Source: JAJFIE01 sp964344255 (GTDB taxonomy: Bacteria; Pseudomonadota; Alphaproteobacteria; Rhodospirillales; Casp-alpha2). From it: a stretch of DNA of 64,000 bases. Below the pieces are notes generated by a model that ran no database searches, was not told the DNA's origin, and was given only the letters and a program-made list of their open reading frames with translations. The stretch covers positions 1-64,000 of the forward strand of contig CAYFMQ010000002.1 of NCBI GenBank assembly GCA_964344255.1, in the 5' to 3' direction. The translations under genes and the position numbers were made by a program. Below are positions 28,988 through 38,232 of the stretch, piece by piece; the stretch's first letter is position 1; the number at the start of each line of letters is the position of its first letter.

Positions 28988-30129
28988 TGACAACAATACT
29001 CTGCATTGATGACGAAGAGATTGTTCTCAAGTATCTGTCGGAAGCGCTCAATCGCGTCGGTTACGAAACGATCAAGGCTTCAAACGGAAAGGAAGGTTTT
29101 GACGCGATTCTCGATTATCGTCCGGACCTGGTCGTATGCGACATACAAATGCCGGTGATGAGCGGTTTCGAATTGCTCGAACGCATAAGGAAGTTTCACC
29201 CTGAGTTCTCTAATCTTCCTTTCCTGTTTCTGTCGTCGCTCGATCATCGGGAAAAGATTATTGCCGGCAAGAAAATTGCCGATGATTACATCACAAAGCC
29301 GGTTGATTTTGAGCTTCTGTTCGCAGCGGTTAGCTCCAAGCTATCTCAAAAAACAAGGGTAGAGGAACAAAAGCTAGCTGAGTTCAAACATTATCAGGAA
29401 ACAATACTACGCATTTTCCCGCACGAACTCAGAACGCCCTTAAATCATATCATCGGTTATTCCGAAGTAATCAAAGACGAAATGTTCGGCCCATTGGGAA
29501 ACAAGCAGTATCTTGAGTATGCGAACAGCATCTACGATGGCGGCCAACGATTACTGCACACCCTTAATAAGGTGCTGGACCTGATGGATTTTATGTCTGG
29601 CAGCATCAGCCCTTCCATGCAGACTGTAAACCTGGCGGATATCGTCGGAGACAGCCTTGATAATCTCGACCCGGCGCCTGAAGAGGCGGGCATCGAGGTC
29701 ATCACAGATGTTTCCAGAAAGGGTTCGTCATTTGTGACCGATCCGAAACTCCTGAAAAGTTGCCTGGGTATATTGTTAAGAAACGCGGTGAAATTCTCAG
29801 ACAAAGATAAAAAAGGAAAGATCTCCATCAGCAACGGCGCCACATGCCGTAATGGTCTTCTATTATCGGTGGAAGATAATGGCATTGGTATCGGCAAAGA
29901 ACATCTTGAGAGAATTCTAAGACCTTTCGGCCAGGTCGAACACGGTATATCACGGGCGCATGAAGGCGTTGGATTGGGGCTATCGAAAGCAAAAGCAATC
30001 TCGCGTCTGCTCGGTGGAGATCTTTATGTAACAAGCGAACTTGGTAGCGGAAGCAAGTTCACGATCTGTATCCCAAATGGGCATTCAATAACCCCCGTCG
30101 ATGAAGCGAAGCAGGTTGCCAACCGATGA
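28987..30129 (+). CDS. Receiver-histidine kinase hybrid, second copy
   Basis: 380 residues: receiver 1-120 (CIDDEE, D52 in VCDIQMPVMSG, DDYITKPVD) then HisKA (FPHELRTPLNHIIGYSE, His146) and ATPase (ILLRNAVKFSDKD, EDNGIGIG, then EGVGLGLSKAKAI). It has the same domain order as the gene before it, but its receiver is closer to those of 26.6-27.4 kb and 30.1 kb (shared DIxMPxMSG and DDYxTKPVD). Its ATG overlaps the previous TAA by one base. A shortened loop in the receiver (GKKIADD) departs from the usual GxxxGADD. Confidence 0.9.
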   Translation: MTTILCIDDEEIVLKYLSEALNRVGYETIKASNGKEGFDAILDYRPDLVVCDIQMPVMSGFELLERIRKFHPEFSNLPFLFLSSLDHREKIIAGKKIADDYITKPVDFELLFAAVSSKLSQKTRVEEQKLAEFKHYQETILRIFPHELRTPLNHIIGYSEVIKDEMFGPLGNKQYLEYANSIYDGGQRLLHTLNKVLDLMDFMSGSISPSMQTVNLADIVGDSLDNLDPAPEEAGIEVITDVSRKGSSFVTDPKLLKSCLGILLRNAVKFSDKDKKGKISISNGATCRNGLLLSVEDNGIGIGKEHLERILRPFGQVEHGISRAHEGVGLGLSKAKAISRLLGGDLYVTSELGSGSKFTICIPNGHSITPVDEAKQVANR

Positions 30130-31895
30130 GCGCCCAGATTCTATGTATAGAAGACGATAGTCTCCTGAGAAATCTTATCGTCGATGCCCTAGAACCATAC
30201 GGCTACGATTTGGCCGTCGCGGAAAATGGCAGAGAAGGGCTTGAGAAAATCCTGTCAGACAAACCAGACCTCATATTAAGCGATATATCCATGCCGAGAA
30301 TGTCCGGTTTAGAGCTGTTGAAGGAAATCCGGCAAAACCATCCGAAGTTCGGCGATGTTCCATTTATCTTTCTAACGGCGCTTGGAAATCGCGACAACAT
30401 AATCGAAGGCCGTAAACTGGGTTGCGATGATTACATCACAAAACCCGTAGACTTTGAACTCTTGACCTCGATTATCGAGTCACGATTGGGGAACGTAGCT
30501 AGAATTGTCGATAAAGCGAAGGAGGAAAGTAAACAGAGAGAACTGGAACTAGCCAAGGACAGATGGCGGAATGAATGGCTGAAATTACATGACCCCGTGA
30601 CAAACCTACCCAATCAGAAACTGTTCCTTGATCGGTTAAGAAAGACTCTCAAAAAATCCCGATGTGCTGATCATCGGGCTTACGTTCTCCTGATAGAGGT
30701 GGATAGCGTCATTCGTTTCAGGGAACTGGTGGCGGAAAGCACGCTGGACAGAATGGCTAAGATAACCGCATCCAGAATAAGAAAAATTGCACGCGAGTTT
30801 TCATTATTGAACAAAGACAAAAGCAATTCAAACTGGGTTGCCCGGATAGGCCTGAATCGCTTTGCCCTTGTCCTTCCGAAAGGAGATCAGGATAGCAAGC
30901 TAGCGGAATTTTCTGCAATCCTAATGGAAAAAGTGACTGAACCCATTGTCCTTGAAGATGATAAAATCCTTTTGAATGCGGCCATTGGCATAGCTGGCAG
31001 TATTGAGGATGAAACAAACGATCTGATATGCGTACGTCATGCTGAAATCGCACTTCTCAAGGCAAAAACATCCAAACCGAACAGTTGCATGTTTTACGAA
31101 CCGTCTTGGTCCTCACAAGTGCAACGTGAGAGACGGCTGGAGCGAGATCTTCATAAGGCGCTAGATAGAAACGAGCTGCTCCTTCATTATCAACCTCGAA
31201 TAAACGCCAGAACCGAGGAAATCATCGGCGTTGAAGCCCTTATCCGATGGCAGCACCCCGATGATGGATTCATCCGGCCCGATGAATTCATTAGCCTCGC
31301 AGAATCCAATGGCCTCATCATCCCCATAGGAGAATGGGTCTTCCGTACTGCTTGCGAGCAGGCAAGTGAATGGCGGAATGCCGGTAATCCCCAAATTGAA
31401 ATGGCAATCAACATTTCTTCGGTACAGTTTCAGCAATCAGATATCTCGGAGGTAATTGCCGGCATTCTCGATCATACCGACCTTGACCCTCGTTATGTGG
31501 AAGTGGAAATCACAGAAAGCCTTTTTATGGAAGAAACGGAACATGTTTTGAACAACTTGAACCGTATTCACGACCTTGGTGTTGGAATCGCCATTGATGA
31601 TTTCGGGACAGGGTATTCTTCTCTCTCCTATCTGAAACGTTTTCCGGCAACCACTATTAAGATAGACAAAACATTCGTATCAGGATCGTTAAGCAATACC
31701 GCTGATTCGGCCATTGCCACAGCAGTTGTCGATATCGGTCATGCCAATAACATGAAGGTTGTTGCCGAAGGCGTCGAAACCAAAGAACAAATTGAGTATC
31801 TAAGGCTACTGTCTTGCGATCAATTCCAGGGATACTACTTTAGCCCTCCCGTGCCGGCGCACGAGATCGAAGCAATGTTTTCAACCACCCCCTGA
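30126..31895 (+). CDS. Receiver-(degenerate GGDEF)-EAL protein
   Basis: 589 residues. Receiver 1-125 (CIEDD, D53 in LSDISMPRMSG, DDYITKPVD). A GGDEF-like domain (about 150-315, starting HDPVTNLPNQKLFLDRL) has IGLNRFAL where GGDEF should be, so it cannot make c-di-GMP. The EAL domain (325-580) keeps EALIRW, NISSVQF, EITES, DDFGTGYSSL, KIDKTFV, EGVET and QGYYFS, the metal and catalytic residues of an active phosphodiesterase. Predicted output: c-di-GMP breakdown controlled by phosphorylation. ATGA overlap with the preceding gene. It links the island to c-di-GMP-controlled traits such as motility or adhesion. Confidence 0.9.
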   Translation: MSAQILCIEDDSLLRNLIVDALEPYGYDLAVAENGREGLEKILSDKPDLILSDISMPRMSGLELLKEIRQNHPKFGDVPFIFLTALGNRDNIIEGRKLGCDDYITKPVDFELLTSIIESRLGNVARIVDKAKEESKQRELELAKDRWRNEWLKLHDPVTNLPNQKLFLDRLRKTLKKSRCADHRAYVLLIEVDSVIRFRELVAESTLDRMAKITASRIRKIAREFSLLNKDKSNSNWVARIGLNRFALVLPKGDQDSKLAEFSAILMEKVTEPIVLEDDKILLNAAIGIAGSIEDETNDLICVRHAEIALLKAKTSKPNSCMFYEPSWSSQVQRERRLERDLHKALDRNELLLHYQPRINARTEEIIGVEALIRWQHPDDGFIRPDEFISLAESNGLIIPIGEWVFRTACEQASEWRNAGNPQIEMAINISSVQFQQSDISEVIAGILDHTDLDPRYVEVEITESLFMEETEHVLNNLNRIHDLGVGIAIDDFGTGYSSLSYLKRFPATTIKIDKTFVSGSLSNTADSAIATAVVDIGHANNMKVVAEGVETKEQIEYLRLLSCDQFQGYYFSPPVPAHEIEAMFSTTP

Positions 31896-32063
31896 GAACA
31901 AATCCTGTTCTTACTGCACTTAATATTTTCCTGAACCGGGGACAAGAAACGAAACAACTGTTCAAATCAATTAAAAATTGCGTTGGATGTTAAGACTGTA
32001 TGCGCCTATTCTCGTGCTGAAAAGATCAGGCATTTGGTTTGACAGGGAACGTCGGATATTTAG

Positions 32064-32723
32064 ATGAAAATCATTATCGCAGACGACCACAGGTTATTGA
32101 GAGAAACCCTTGTAGAGACATTTGAATCTCTTGAACATGACGTCGAGGTGATTCAGGCATCCACGCTTCCCGAAGCAGAGGATGCCATCGCCAAGGCAGG
32201 GTCAGTGGAATTGATCGTTCTGGATCTCATGATGCCTGGCATGGATGGTGCAGACGGAATTCAGAAAATCTGTTCTCGCCACCCTGACTGCCCCGTTGTC
32301 ATTCTTTCCGGGAAGATAGACCGCAAAACCATTGTCGAATCGCTTAAAAATGGCGCCAAGGGATTCATCCCAAAAACAATAGGACGTGATGCCATGTTAA
32401 ATGCCATACGTCTGGTTCTTTCCGGTGACACGTACGTCCCAACATTGGCACTCGATGACATGCAATCATTTGATGATTCGGATGATGCCGACGACCAAAA
32501 AAACCAAAAGCAAATGGCGCCGGCGCTTCAGGAACTCACTCAACGTGAATGGGATGTTTTAAAGTTCCTTATCAAAGGGCATCCGAATAAGTTGATCGCC
32601 AGGGAGTTAGGTTTGGAAGAGGTAACGATAAAATCTCACTTAAGCAACGTTTATCGGAAACTTGAAGTGACCAACAGAGCGCAAGCTGTGGCGAAAGCCC
32701 TGGAGTTAGAATGGGAAGATTAA
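32064..32723 (+). CDS. NarL/FixJ-family response regulator
   Basis: 219 residues: receiver (IIADDH, D54 in VLDLMMPGMDG, Ser in ILSGK, Lys in GFIPK) and a LuxR-type helix-turn-helix (about 150-215, LTQREWDVLKFLIKGHPNKL then EEVTIKSHLSNVYRKLEV). It is the only protein in the island with a DNA-binding output, so it is the natural candidate for binding the five bipartite elements, whose half-sites look like NarL sites. Phosphate could come from several of the eight kinases. It is transcribed alone; it ends 42 bases from the convergent kinase gene. No strong ribosome-binding site is seen. Confidence 0.92.
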   Translation: MKIIIADDHRLLRETLVETFESLEHDVEVIQASTLPEAEDAIAKAGSVELIVLDLMMPGMDGADGIQKICSRHPDCPVVILSGKIDRKTIVESLKNGAKGFIPKTIGRDAMLNAIRLVLSGDTYVPTLALDDMQSFDDSDDADDQKNQKQMAPALQELTQREWDVLKFLIKGHPNKLIARELGLEEVTIKSHLSNVYRKLEVTNRAQAVAKALELEWED

Positions 32724-32765
32724 GCCCAAACCACGGGACCTGAGTCATAATAGAGGCATACTCAT

Positions 32766-35354
32766 TCAGACCAGTTCACTCAGAAGGTTACTCAGCTCCT
32801 TGAGCCTGATAGGTTTTCTTAGAACTGCGGAAGCGCCTTCAGAAACGATTTCCTTTTCATCGCCCAACGTTGTGTGACCGGTTGCAACGACAATCGGAAT
32901 ATCCTGATTCTTTTTTCTAATCAGATGAACGAGTTCATTGCCGTCCATTTCGGGCATGCGAAGATCGGTCACAACAGAATCAATATTATTATTCTCAAAG
33001 ATTTGTATGGCTTCCTGCCCATTCGAAGCTGTATGGACGACATAGCCCTTTCGCTCCAGATATTCAGCAATACTTTGAGATGCTATTTCTTCATCATCGA
33101 CAATCAAAACACTACTTTCTTTGGCGAGCGAAGATTCATCGTTCTTTTCATTCGTATTCATAATCGATGTCTCCTTTACTTCTGTTGTTTCATGGCCAGG
33201 TATAGTCGTTTCGGATGAAACATAACTCACTGCATTGAAACATATTTGAAAACGCATTCCGGTTTCTGTTGAAATTGCTTCAATGGCGCCGTTCATTCCA
33301 TTTATCAGACTGTAACTGATGGAAAGCCCAAGCCCCGTGCCGGTTCCTTCGGGTTTCGTGGTAAAGAATGGATCAAAAATATGCGGGAGAATGTTATCCG
33401 GAATACCACCGGCGTCATCCTCCACAGCTATATAAACTTTCTTTGCCTGATTATCATAATGCGATGAGAGACGAATCTCAGGCTGTTCTTCCGAGCATTC
33501 AACCGGTTGGTTTTTCATGTACTCGACGGTGGCGTCTCTCGCATTGCTCAAGAAATTTAGAACGACTTGTTCGAGATGTAGAGAAACACCCGAAATGTAA
33601 GCCGGTTCATCTTCCAAATCCAAAGAAAGCCTGATCCCCGCCAATGTAAGCTGGTTCTCAAGAAGTTGCGTTGCCTGCCGGACTGCCTTGTTAACATCAA
33701 AGGGTTCATGGGCATCGCTTCCGATACGGCTGAACTGACGCATGTGGTTAATGATCATTGCCATACGATCGGATTGACTAACGATATCATTAAATCGGTC
33801 AATCAAGCGTTCGGTTGTATAGCTCCCGGCCTCAACGCCCGCTAAAGCATTCTCTGATGCCATGCGAATTATGCTTAGCGGTTGATTTAATTCATGGGCG
33901 ATTCCTGAAGCCATCTCTCCCAGGGTTGCAAGTTTGCTGGCCTGGTACAATTGCTGTTGTGCTTTCCGTATCTCCGAAAGATCGATTTCAATACCGCCAA
34001 TGCCTGTAATGTCACCCTCGGAATTAAAGATGGGAAATTTGGTTAGTTGTGATTCCCTGTTGCCGCCATCCGATTTGGCTTTAACGATTTCACAAACCGA
34101 TATATCGCCGTTCTCCAGAATATTGGCGTCCATGCTCAAGTATTGTTCGGCAACCTTCTCGTCCTTGAAGATTTCCCAAGAGGTCTTATTTAAGATTTGA
34201 TCTTCCGAGAGCGAGCTCCATTCACAGAATTTCCTGTTAACCATTTTGAAAAGACCATTCGTGTCTTTTAAAAAAATCGGGAATGGGGAATGTGTCATAA
34301 TGGCGACGAGTTGCTCCTCAGAAGTGCGGAGAGCATCTTCTTGTTCTCTCGTCTCGGTAAAATCCTGAAACATTCCTTTGAAACGTATCAATTCGGATCG
34401 ATCATTGAATTCTGAATTGCCGTGCATATAGAGATAACGTTCCTGGTCGTCCTTGAGTATCCGAAACGTCAACGAATAAGTGCGCGATCCGTGAACAGGG
34501 GAGTATATTGCATTAGCGACCTTTTCCCGGTCGTCTGGATGGACACAAGAAAGGAATCCCTTGAATGTCTTTTCGCAGGAACTTTTTGCTCCCATCAACC
34601 CTTGGAAACCTTTGGAACTCCATGATTGGTTATTTTCAAGGTCAAAATCTGCGAAACCGATCTTCGCAAATTCCTGAGCCGTGTTGAGGCGTCTGTTTAC
34701 TTCCGCCAGTTCCATGGCATAGGAAGCACTGGTTTGCCGTACGAGCAATGCGCCTAACAAAAGAAGCACGAGAACGGCAATCGAACTGATTCCTGCAGCT
34801 TTAATAAAGGGGGCCTCAATTTCCGATATACGTCTTTTTGCCACCAGCCCCCAACCAAGTGATGGCAAAGGCGTGTAGGCTCCCATCACCTTGACACCAT
34901 CATAGTCCAACCCCGTCATGACGCCGGTTTTACCTTGCAGGGCCTGCCGCATAGGCTCTGCAAAGTTCGAAGACCATGCTACAGCGTCCGGCGCTGAGGC
35001 GGATTCTCCTCGGTACAATAACCCACTGAAAAGAAAGATAATCTTCTCGCTGCCCATTTTACCGATGACAAATTCACCGGTTTCACCAAAACCTTTCAGT
35101 GCGCCGAACTGGTTGATCAGCGAACCAACGATTTCCTCTGATTTTTTCTCGGGATAGTTCTCGAACTGGGTATTCACGGTGGCCTCGATCATGGCCGCCT
35201 CGTTTATTACCCCCTGAAGAAGTATCGATCTTTCATTCGACACGGCTGTACTGTAGAGCAACCATATCGAGATCGCCGCTGTGCCGAATGTGACAAAACA
35301 CATGGTTAGCATCAGGATGAGCGGTCGCTTGTATGCTTCAATTTTAAGAAACAT
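32766..35354 (-). CDS. Hybrid sensor histidine kinase (cache-PAS-HK-receiver)
   Basis: 862 residues. TM1 (LILMLTMCFVTFGTAAISIW), an extracytoplasmic domain of about 150 residues that ends PLPSLGWGLVAKRRISEIE, a pattern typical of cache sensors, then TM2 (ISSIAVLVLLLLGALLV). Two PAS domains follow (about 220-345 and 350-475), then HisKA LATLGEMASGIAHELNQPLS, ATPase (DDAGGIPDNILP, FDPFFTTKPEGTGTGLGLSI) and a C-terminal receiver (VDDEE, VVTDLRMPEMDG, ATGHT, LRKPI). A hybrid receiver normally needs a phosphotransfer domain; none is seen in the window. Third gene after the PhnD-like protein and its kinase, 11 bases downstream. Confidence 0.9.
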   Translation of the reverse strand: MFLKIEAYKRPLILMLTMCFVTFGTAAISIWLLYSTAVSNERSILLQGVINEAAMIEATVNTQFENYPEKKSEEIVGSLINQFGALKGFGETGEFVIGKMGSEKIIFLFSGLLYRGESASAPDAVAWSSNFAEPMRQALQGKTGVMTGLDYDGVKVMGAYTPLPSLGWGLVAKRRISEIEAPFIKAAGISSIAVLVLLLLGALLVRQTSASYAMELAEVNRRLNTAQEFAKIGFADFDLENNQSWSSKGFQGLMGAKSSCEKTFKGFLSCVHPDDREKVANAIYSPVHGSRTYSLTFRILKDDQERYLYMHGNSEFNDRSELIRFKGMFQDFTETREQEDALRTSEEQLVAIMTHSPFPIFLKDTNGLFKMVNRKFCEWSSLSEDQILNKTSWEIFKDEKVAEQYLSMDANILENGDISVCEIVKAKSDGGNRESQLTKFPIFNSEGDITGIGGIEIDLSEIRKAQQQLYQASKLATLGEMASGIAHELNQPLSIIRMASENALAGVEAGSYTTERLIDRFNDIVSQSDRMAMIINHMRQFSRIGSDAHEPFDVNKAVRQATQLLENQLTLAGIRLSLDLEDEPAYISGVSLHLEQVVLNFLSNARDATVEYMKNQPVECSEEQPEIRLSSHYDNQAKKVYIAVEDDAGGIPDNILPHIFDPFFTTKPEGTGTGLGLSISYSLINGMNGAIEAISTETGMRFQICFNAVSYVSSETTIPGHETTEVKETSIMNTNEKNDESSLAKESSVLIVDDEEIASQSIAEYLERKGYVVHTASNGQEAIQIFENNNIDSVVTDLRMPEMDGNELVHLIRKKNQDIPIVVATGHTTLGDEKEIVSEGASAVLRKPIRLKELSNLLSELV

Positions 35355-35365
35355 GATGCAGCTTT

Positions 35366-37207
35366 CTACATGGCAGCCAGAGCGACAGTTGATTCCAGTT
35401 CTACCGTGGGCAAAGTAATCATGAATTCCGCCCCAGCAGGCATACTTGAGACATCAATCCTGCCGCCCATGCTGCTGATGATACCATATGATATTGACAG
35501 CCCTATTCCTGTTCCACTGCCTATTTCTTTTGTCGTATAAAAAGGCTCAAAAATATGATCAATGATTGATTCAGGAATGCCCCCGCCGGTATCGCTGATA
35601 ACGATAGTCAGTATTTTATCGCGTAAATTTTCACTAACGGAAATTGATATCCTTTTTTCCTGAACTGATTTACCTTTTAGTAAAATTGCATCCCGTGCGT
35701 TAGCGATGAGATTCAGCATGACTTGCTCCAACTGAATTGCGTTCCCCAATATCGGACTGCAATGATCCGGTATATCAAGCGACAGCGATATCCCATTTTC
35801 CTCCAACTGTTTTCGCGTAAATTGCAGGGCGTTATAAATGATCTCCCCAACGGCAATTGGAACCATTTCTTCGCGGGCATCCCTACCGAAAGTCCTCATA
35901 TGATTAATAATAGCGGTCGCTCGTTCTAGTTGACTCGTTACTTTATCCAATTGCTGGATCATTAATTCAGGCGTCCAATCACCTTCGCTTAAGTAATCCG
36001 CCATTGTGTCTGCCGACATCTGGATAACATTGAGCGGTTGATTCAACTCATGCGCAACACCTGTTGCCATTTCCCCCAAGGAAGCAAGTTTGCTTGATTG
36101 AATCAATTGACGTTCAGCCGTTTTGTGTTCCGTAACATCCTGAATTGTACCTTTTGACCGGATAAGTTTTCCTTTTTCATCGAAAACGGGCTGTCCGTGT
36201 TCGCGCACATACCTAACAGTGCCATCAGGTCTCAGAATACGATATTCAACGTGGTACCCGGTGGCGCTCATTTGTGCATTCCTGATGGTGCTCTCGTAAC
36301 GATCTTTGTCTTCAGGATGCGCACGGCTAAAAATGTTATTATTGTTAATATACCTTGCCATGTATTCACCCGGGGGGAAGCCTTGTATCCGGGCAAGATC
36401 ATCGGAACAATAAAGAAAAGTACTCTTGATTTCGTCAAATTCCCAATGCCCCAAGTTTGCTATCTTGGCAGCGTAGGCATAACGGGCTTCACTTTCCTTA
36501 AGTTTTCTTTCAATGTCTATTCGGGCTTCAACCATGTCTTTGAACGCCGAGGCCATTTTACGGAGATCGGGCTCCGTTGTATTTATCTCCATTTTGGGAT
36601 TGTTGTCGCCTTTGCCAAACAAACGAATCTGTTCGGCCAAGGCATTCAATGGCCAGCTAATGCGGTAACCTGCCAACAGAACGACAACCAGACTGATGAC
36701 AACAATTACCAGCGTCACCCTAATCATGTCACGATTGGCTTGACGTATGGCCATGGAAATCTCGTTTTGGCTGACACCGATGTGGAGGTGTGCCTTCATC
36801 CCCTCGATCAAGGGGGTAGCGACCTCCCTGACAACGCCATTTTCCGTCATATAGGTAACATTCCTTTTTTGAGGAACCAAAGACAGATTGTCCATAAGAG
36901 CTCTTGGAAAACCTTGACCGAAAGTATGAGCCAGTAAAAGGCCATCAAAATCGATGACATACATGTAAACCAGTGCCGGGTCGTTTGTTACGACCCGTTG
37001 CATCAAGTTCTCCAATTCGAGCTTTTCGCCATCGATAGTATCTTTTGCGACACCTACGGCAATGGCGTTAACCAGTGTGCTAATCCACTCATCCTGATTG
37101 GCGGTCAGATTCTCACGCACTACATCTCCTTCGACCTTGATGTAGGCAATGGACAGTCCGACAATAATAAACGTCGTTAAAAAGGCGTATCGGACCCAAA
37201 GTTTCAT
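35366..37207 (-). CDS. HAMP-PAS sensor histidine kinase paired with PhnD-like protein
   Basis: 613 residues. TM1 (FLTTFIIVGLSIAYIKVEG), a periplasmic domain of about 135 residues, TM2 (VTLVIVVISLVVVLLAGYRI), HAMP (SWPLNALAEQIRLFGKGDNN), a short helix, PAS (about 240-365, LGHWEFDEIKSTFLYCSDDL) and the island-type kinase core (LASLGEMATGVAHELNQPLN; SDTGGGIP, FEPFYTTKEIGSGTGIGLSI). Its ATG overlaps the stop of the PhnD-like gene as ATGA. That tight coupling suggests that the binding protein delivers the ligand to this kinase's periplasmic domain. Confidence 0.9.
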   Translation of the reverse strand: MKLWVRYAFLTTFIIVGLSIAYIKVEGDVVRENLTANQDEWISTLVNAIAVGVAKDTIDGEKLELENLMQRVVTNDPALVYMYVIDFDGLLLAHTFGQGFPRALMDNLSLVPQKRNVTYMTENGVVREVATPLIEGMKAHLHIGVSQNEISMAIRQANRDMIRVTLVIVVISLVVVLLAGYRISWPLNALAEQIRLFGKGDNNPKMEINTTEPDLRKMASAFKDMVEARIDIERKLKESEARYAYAAKIANLGHWEFDEIKSTFLYCSDDLARIQGFPPGEYMARYINNNNIFSRAHPEDKDRYESTIRNAQMSATGYHVEYRILRPDGTVRYVREHGQPVFDEKGKLIRSKGTIQDVTEHKTAERQLIQSSKLASLGEMATGVAHELNQPLNVIQMSADTMADYLSEGDWTPELMIQQLDKVTSQLERATAIINHMRTFGRDAREEMVPIAVGEIIYNALQFTRKQLEENGISLSLDIPDHCSPILGNAIQLEQVMLNLIANARDAILLKGKSVQEKRISISVSENLRDKILTIVISDTGGGIPESIIDHIFEPFYTTKEIGSGTGIGLSISYGIISSMGGRIDVSSMPAGAEFMITLPTVELESTVALAAM

Positions 37208-38232
37208 TTAGCAGCACTCACCTTAACTGGGTGAATGTTGCTATCGAGCATATCAAAGCGCAACAGCCATTCCCTCAAGGTTCTGTAATCTGCTTCTTCT
37301 GTTGATTGGAATCCGTTTGGCATTTCAGTCCTTTGCCAGTTGTAGAGTCCCTTTTTGTCCTTTCCATTGGGATCGAAATCCAAAAGTGCATTTTTGATTT
37401 TCTCACATGAATCATCTTGAATCCCTTGTGTTGCGGCTATTCCGCTGGAAGGAAAGTAATCCGAGACGTGCAAAACTCGTACAAGACCCTTTTCTTCAAG
37501 TGACTGTGCCATTGTGTCCTGCATGCCGCAGGCATCAAAATCACCATCGATAACGGCTTTGGCGCACGCTTCATGTGAACCTGTATAGGAGTAACTTGCG
37601 AAGTCATTGAGTTTTATGCCGCTGTTAGACAAGACGATCCGAGGTATCAGATGGCCTTGAGTCGATGATGTCGATCCGAAGGCAAAATGTTTTCCTTTCA
37701 GATCATCAAGTGACTGAACATTACTATCTGGGTGGACCACGATCATTGATCGATAACGTGTCTCTCCATGGATGTTAACACCACGAACAAGGCTGATGGC
37801 GCCGTAGGTTTCCGAGGCCTTGATGAACGAGACGGCGCCGATGGCGGCAAAATGAACCTTACCTTTTCCGAGATCATCGACAATCGATGAGTTTTTCGGC
37901 GTGAAGCGTAGTTCAAATTTGTAACCTGTTACACGACTGAGATAATCGATAAAGGGAAGATATTGGCGGGCGTCCTCCTGAGGGCTAGCGCGTAAATCAA
38001 AACCGAAATAGAAGACCGATTCCTCTTTGTTCTTATTTTTCTTTGCCTCCAGAAACCCATTCACCTCCTCAACGCTGAGAACGTCCTGGAAATCAAGGGA
38101 CACCATTTCTTCGGCATGGCTTTTGCCGCCAGAATATAAAATTCCAATCAAACCAAGAATGAAAATCGGGCCGCTTTGAATACGCCGGATCATCAGGCTG
38201 CCTATCCCCTGAATAATTGTTTGTTTCATCAC
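37204..38232 (-). CDS. PhnD-like periplasmic binding protein
   Basis: 342 residues with an N-terminal hydrophobic signal (PIFILGLIGILYSGGKSHA). The fold is that of phosphonate/phosphite binding proteins: FYFGFDLRASPQEDARQYLP, FIDYLSRVTGYKFELRFTP, HFAAIGAVSFIKA, LDDLKGKHFAFGSTSSTQGH, and a late SSGIAATQGI. No ABC permease or ATPase is encoded nearby; the next gene is a membrane kinase, coupled by ATGA. I infer a sensor subunit. The ligand could be a phosphonate or another small anion; the sequence does not tell. A bipartite element lies 87 bases upstream, and this is the first gene of a three-gene unit. Confidence 0.85.
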   Translation of the reverse strand: MMKQTIIQGIGSLMIRRIQSGPIFILGLIGILYSGGKSHAEEMVSLDFQDVLSVEEVNGFLEAKKNKNKEESVFYFGFDLRASPQEDARQYLPFIDYLSRVTGYKFELRFTPKNSSIVDDLGKGKVHFAAIGAVSFIKASETYGAISLVRGVNIHGETRYRSMIVVHPDSNVQSLDDLKGKHFAFGSTSSTQGHLIPRIVLSNSGIKLNDFASYSYTGSHEACAKAVIDGDFDACGMQDTMAQSLEEKGLVRVLHVSDYFPSSGIAATQGIQDDSCEKIKNALLDFDPNGKDKKGLYNWQRTEMPNGFQSTEEADYRTLREWLLRFDMLDSNIHPVKVSAAK

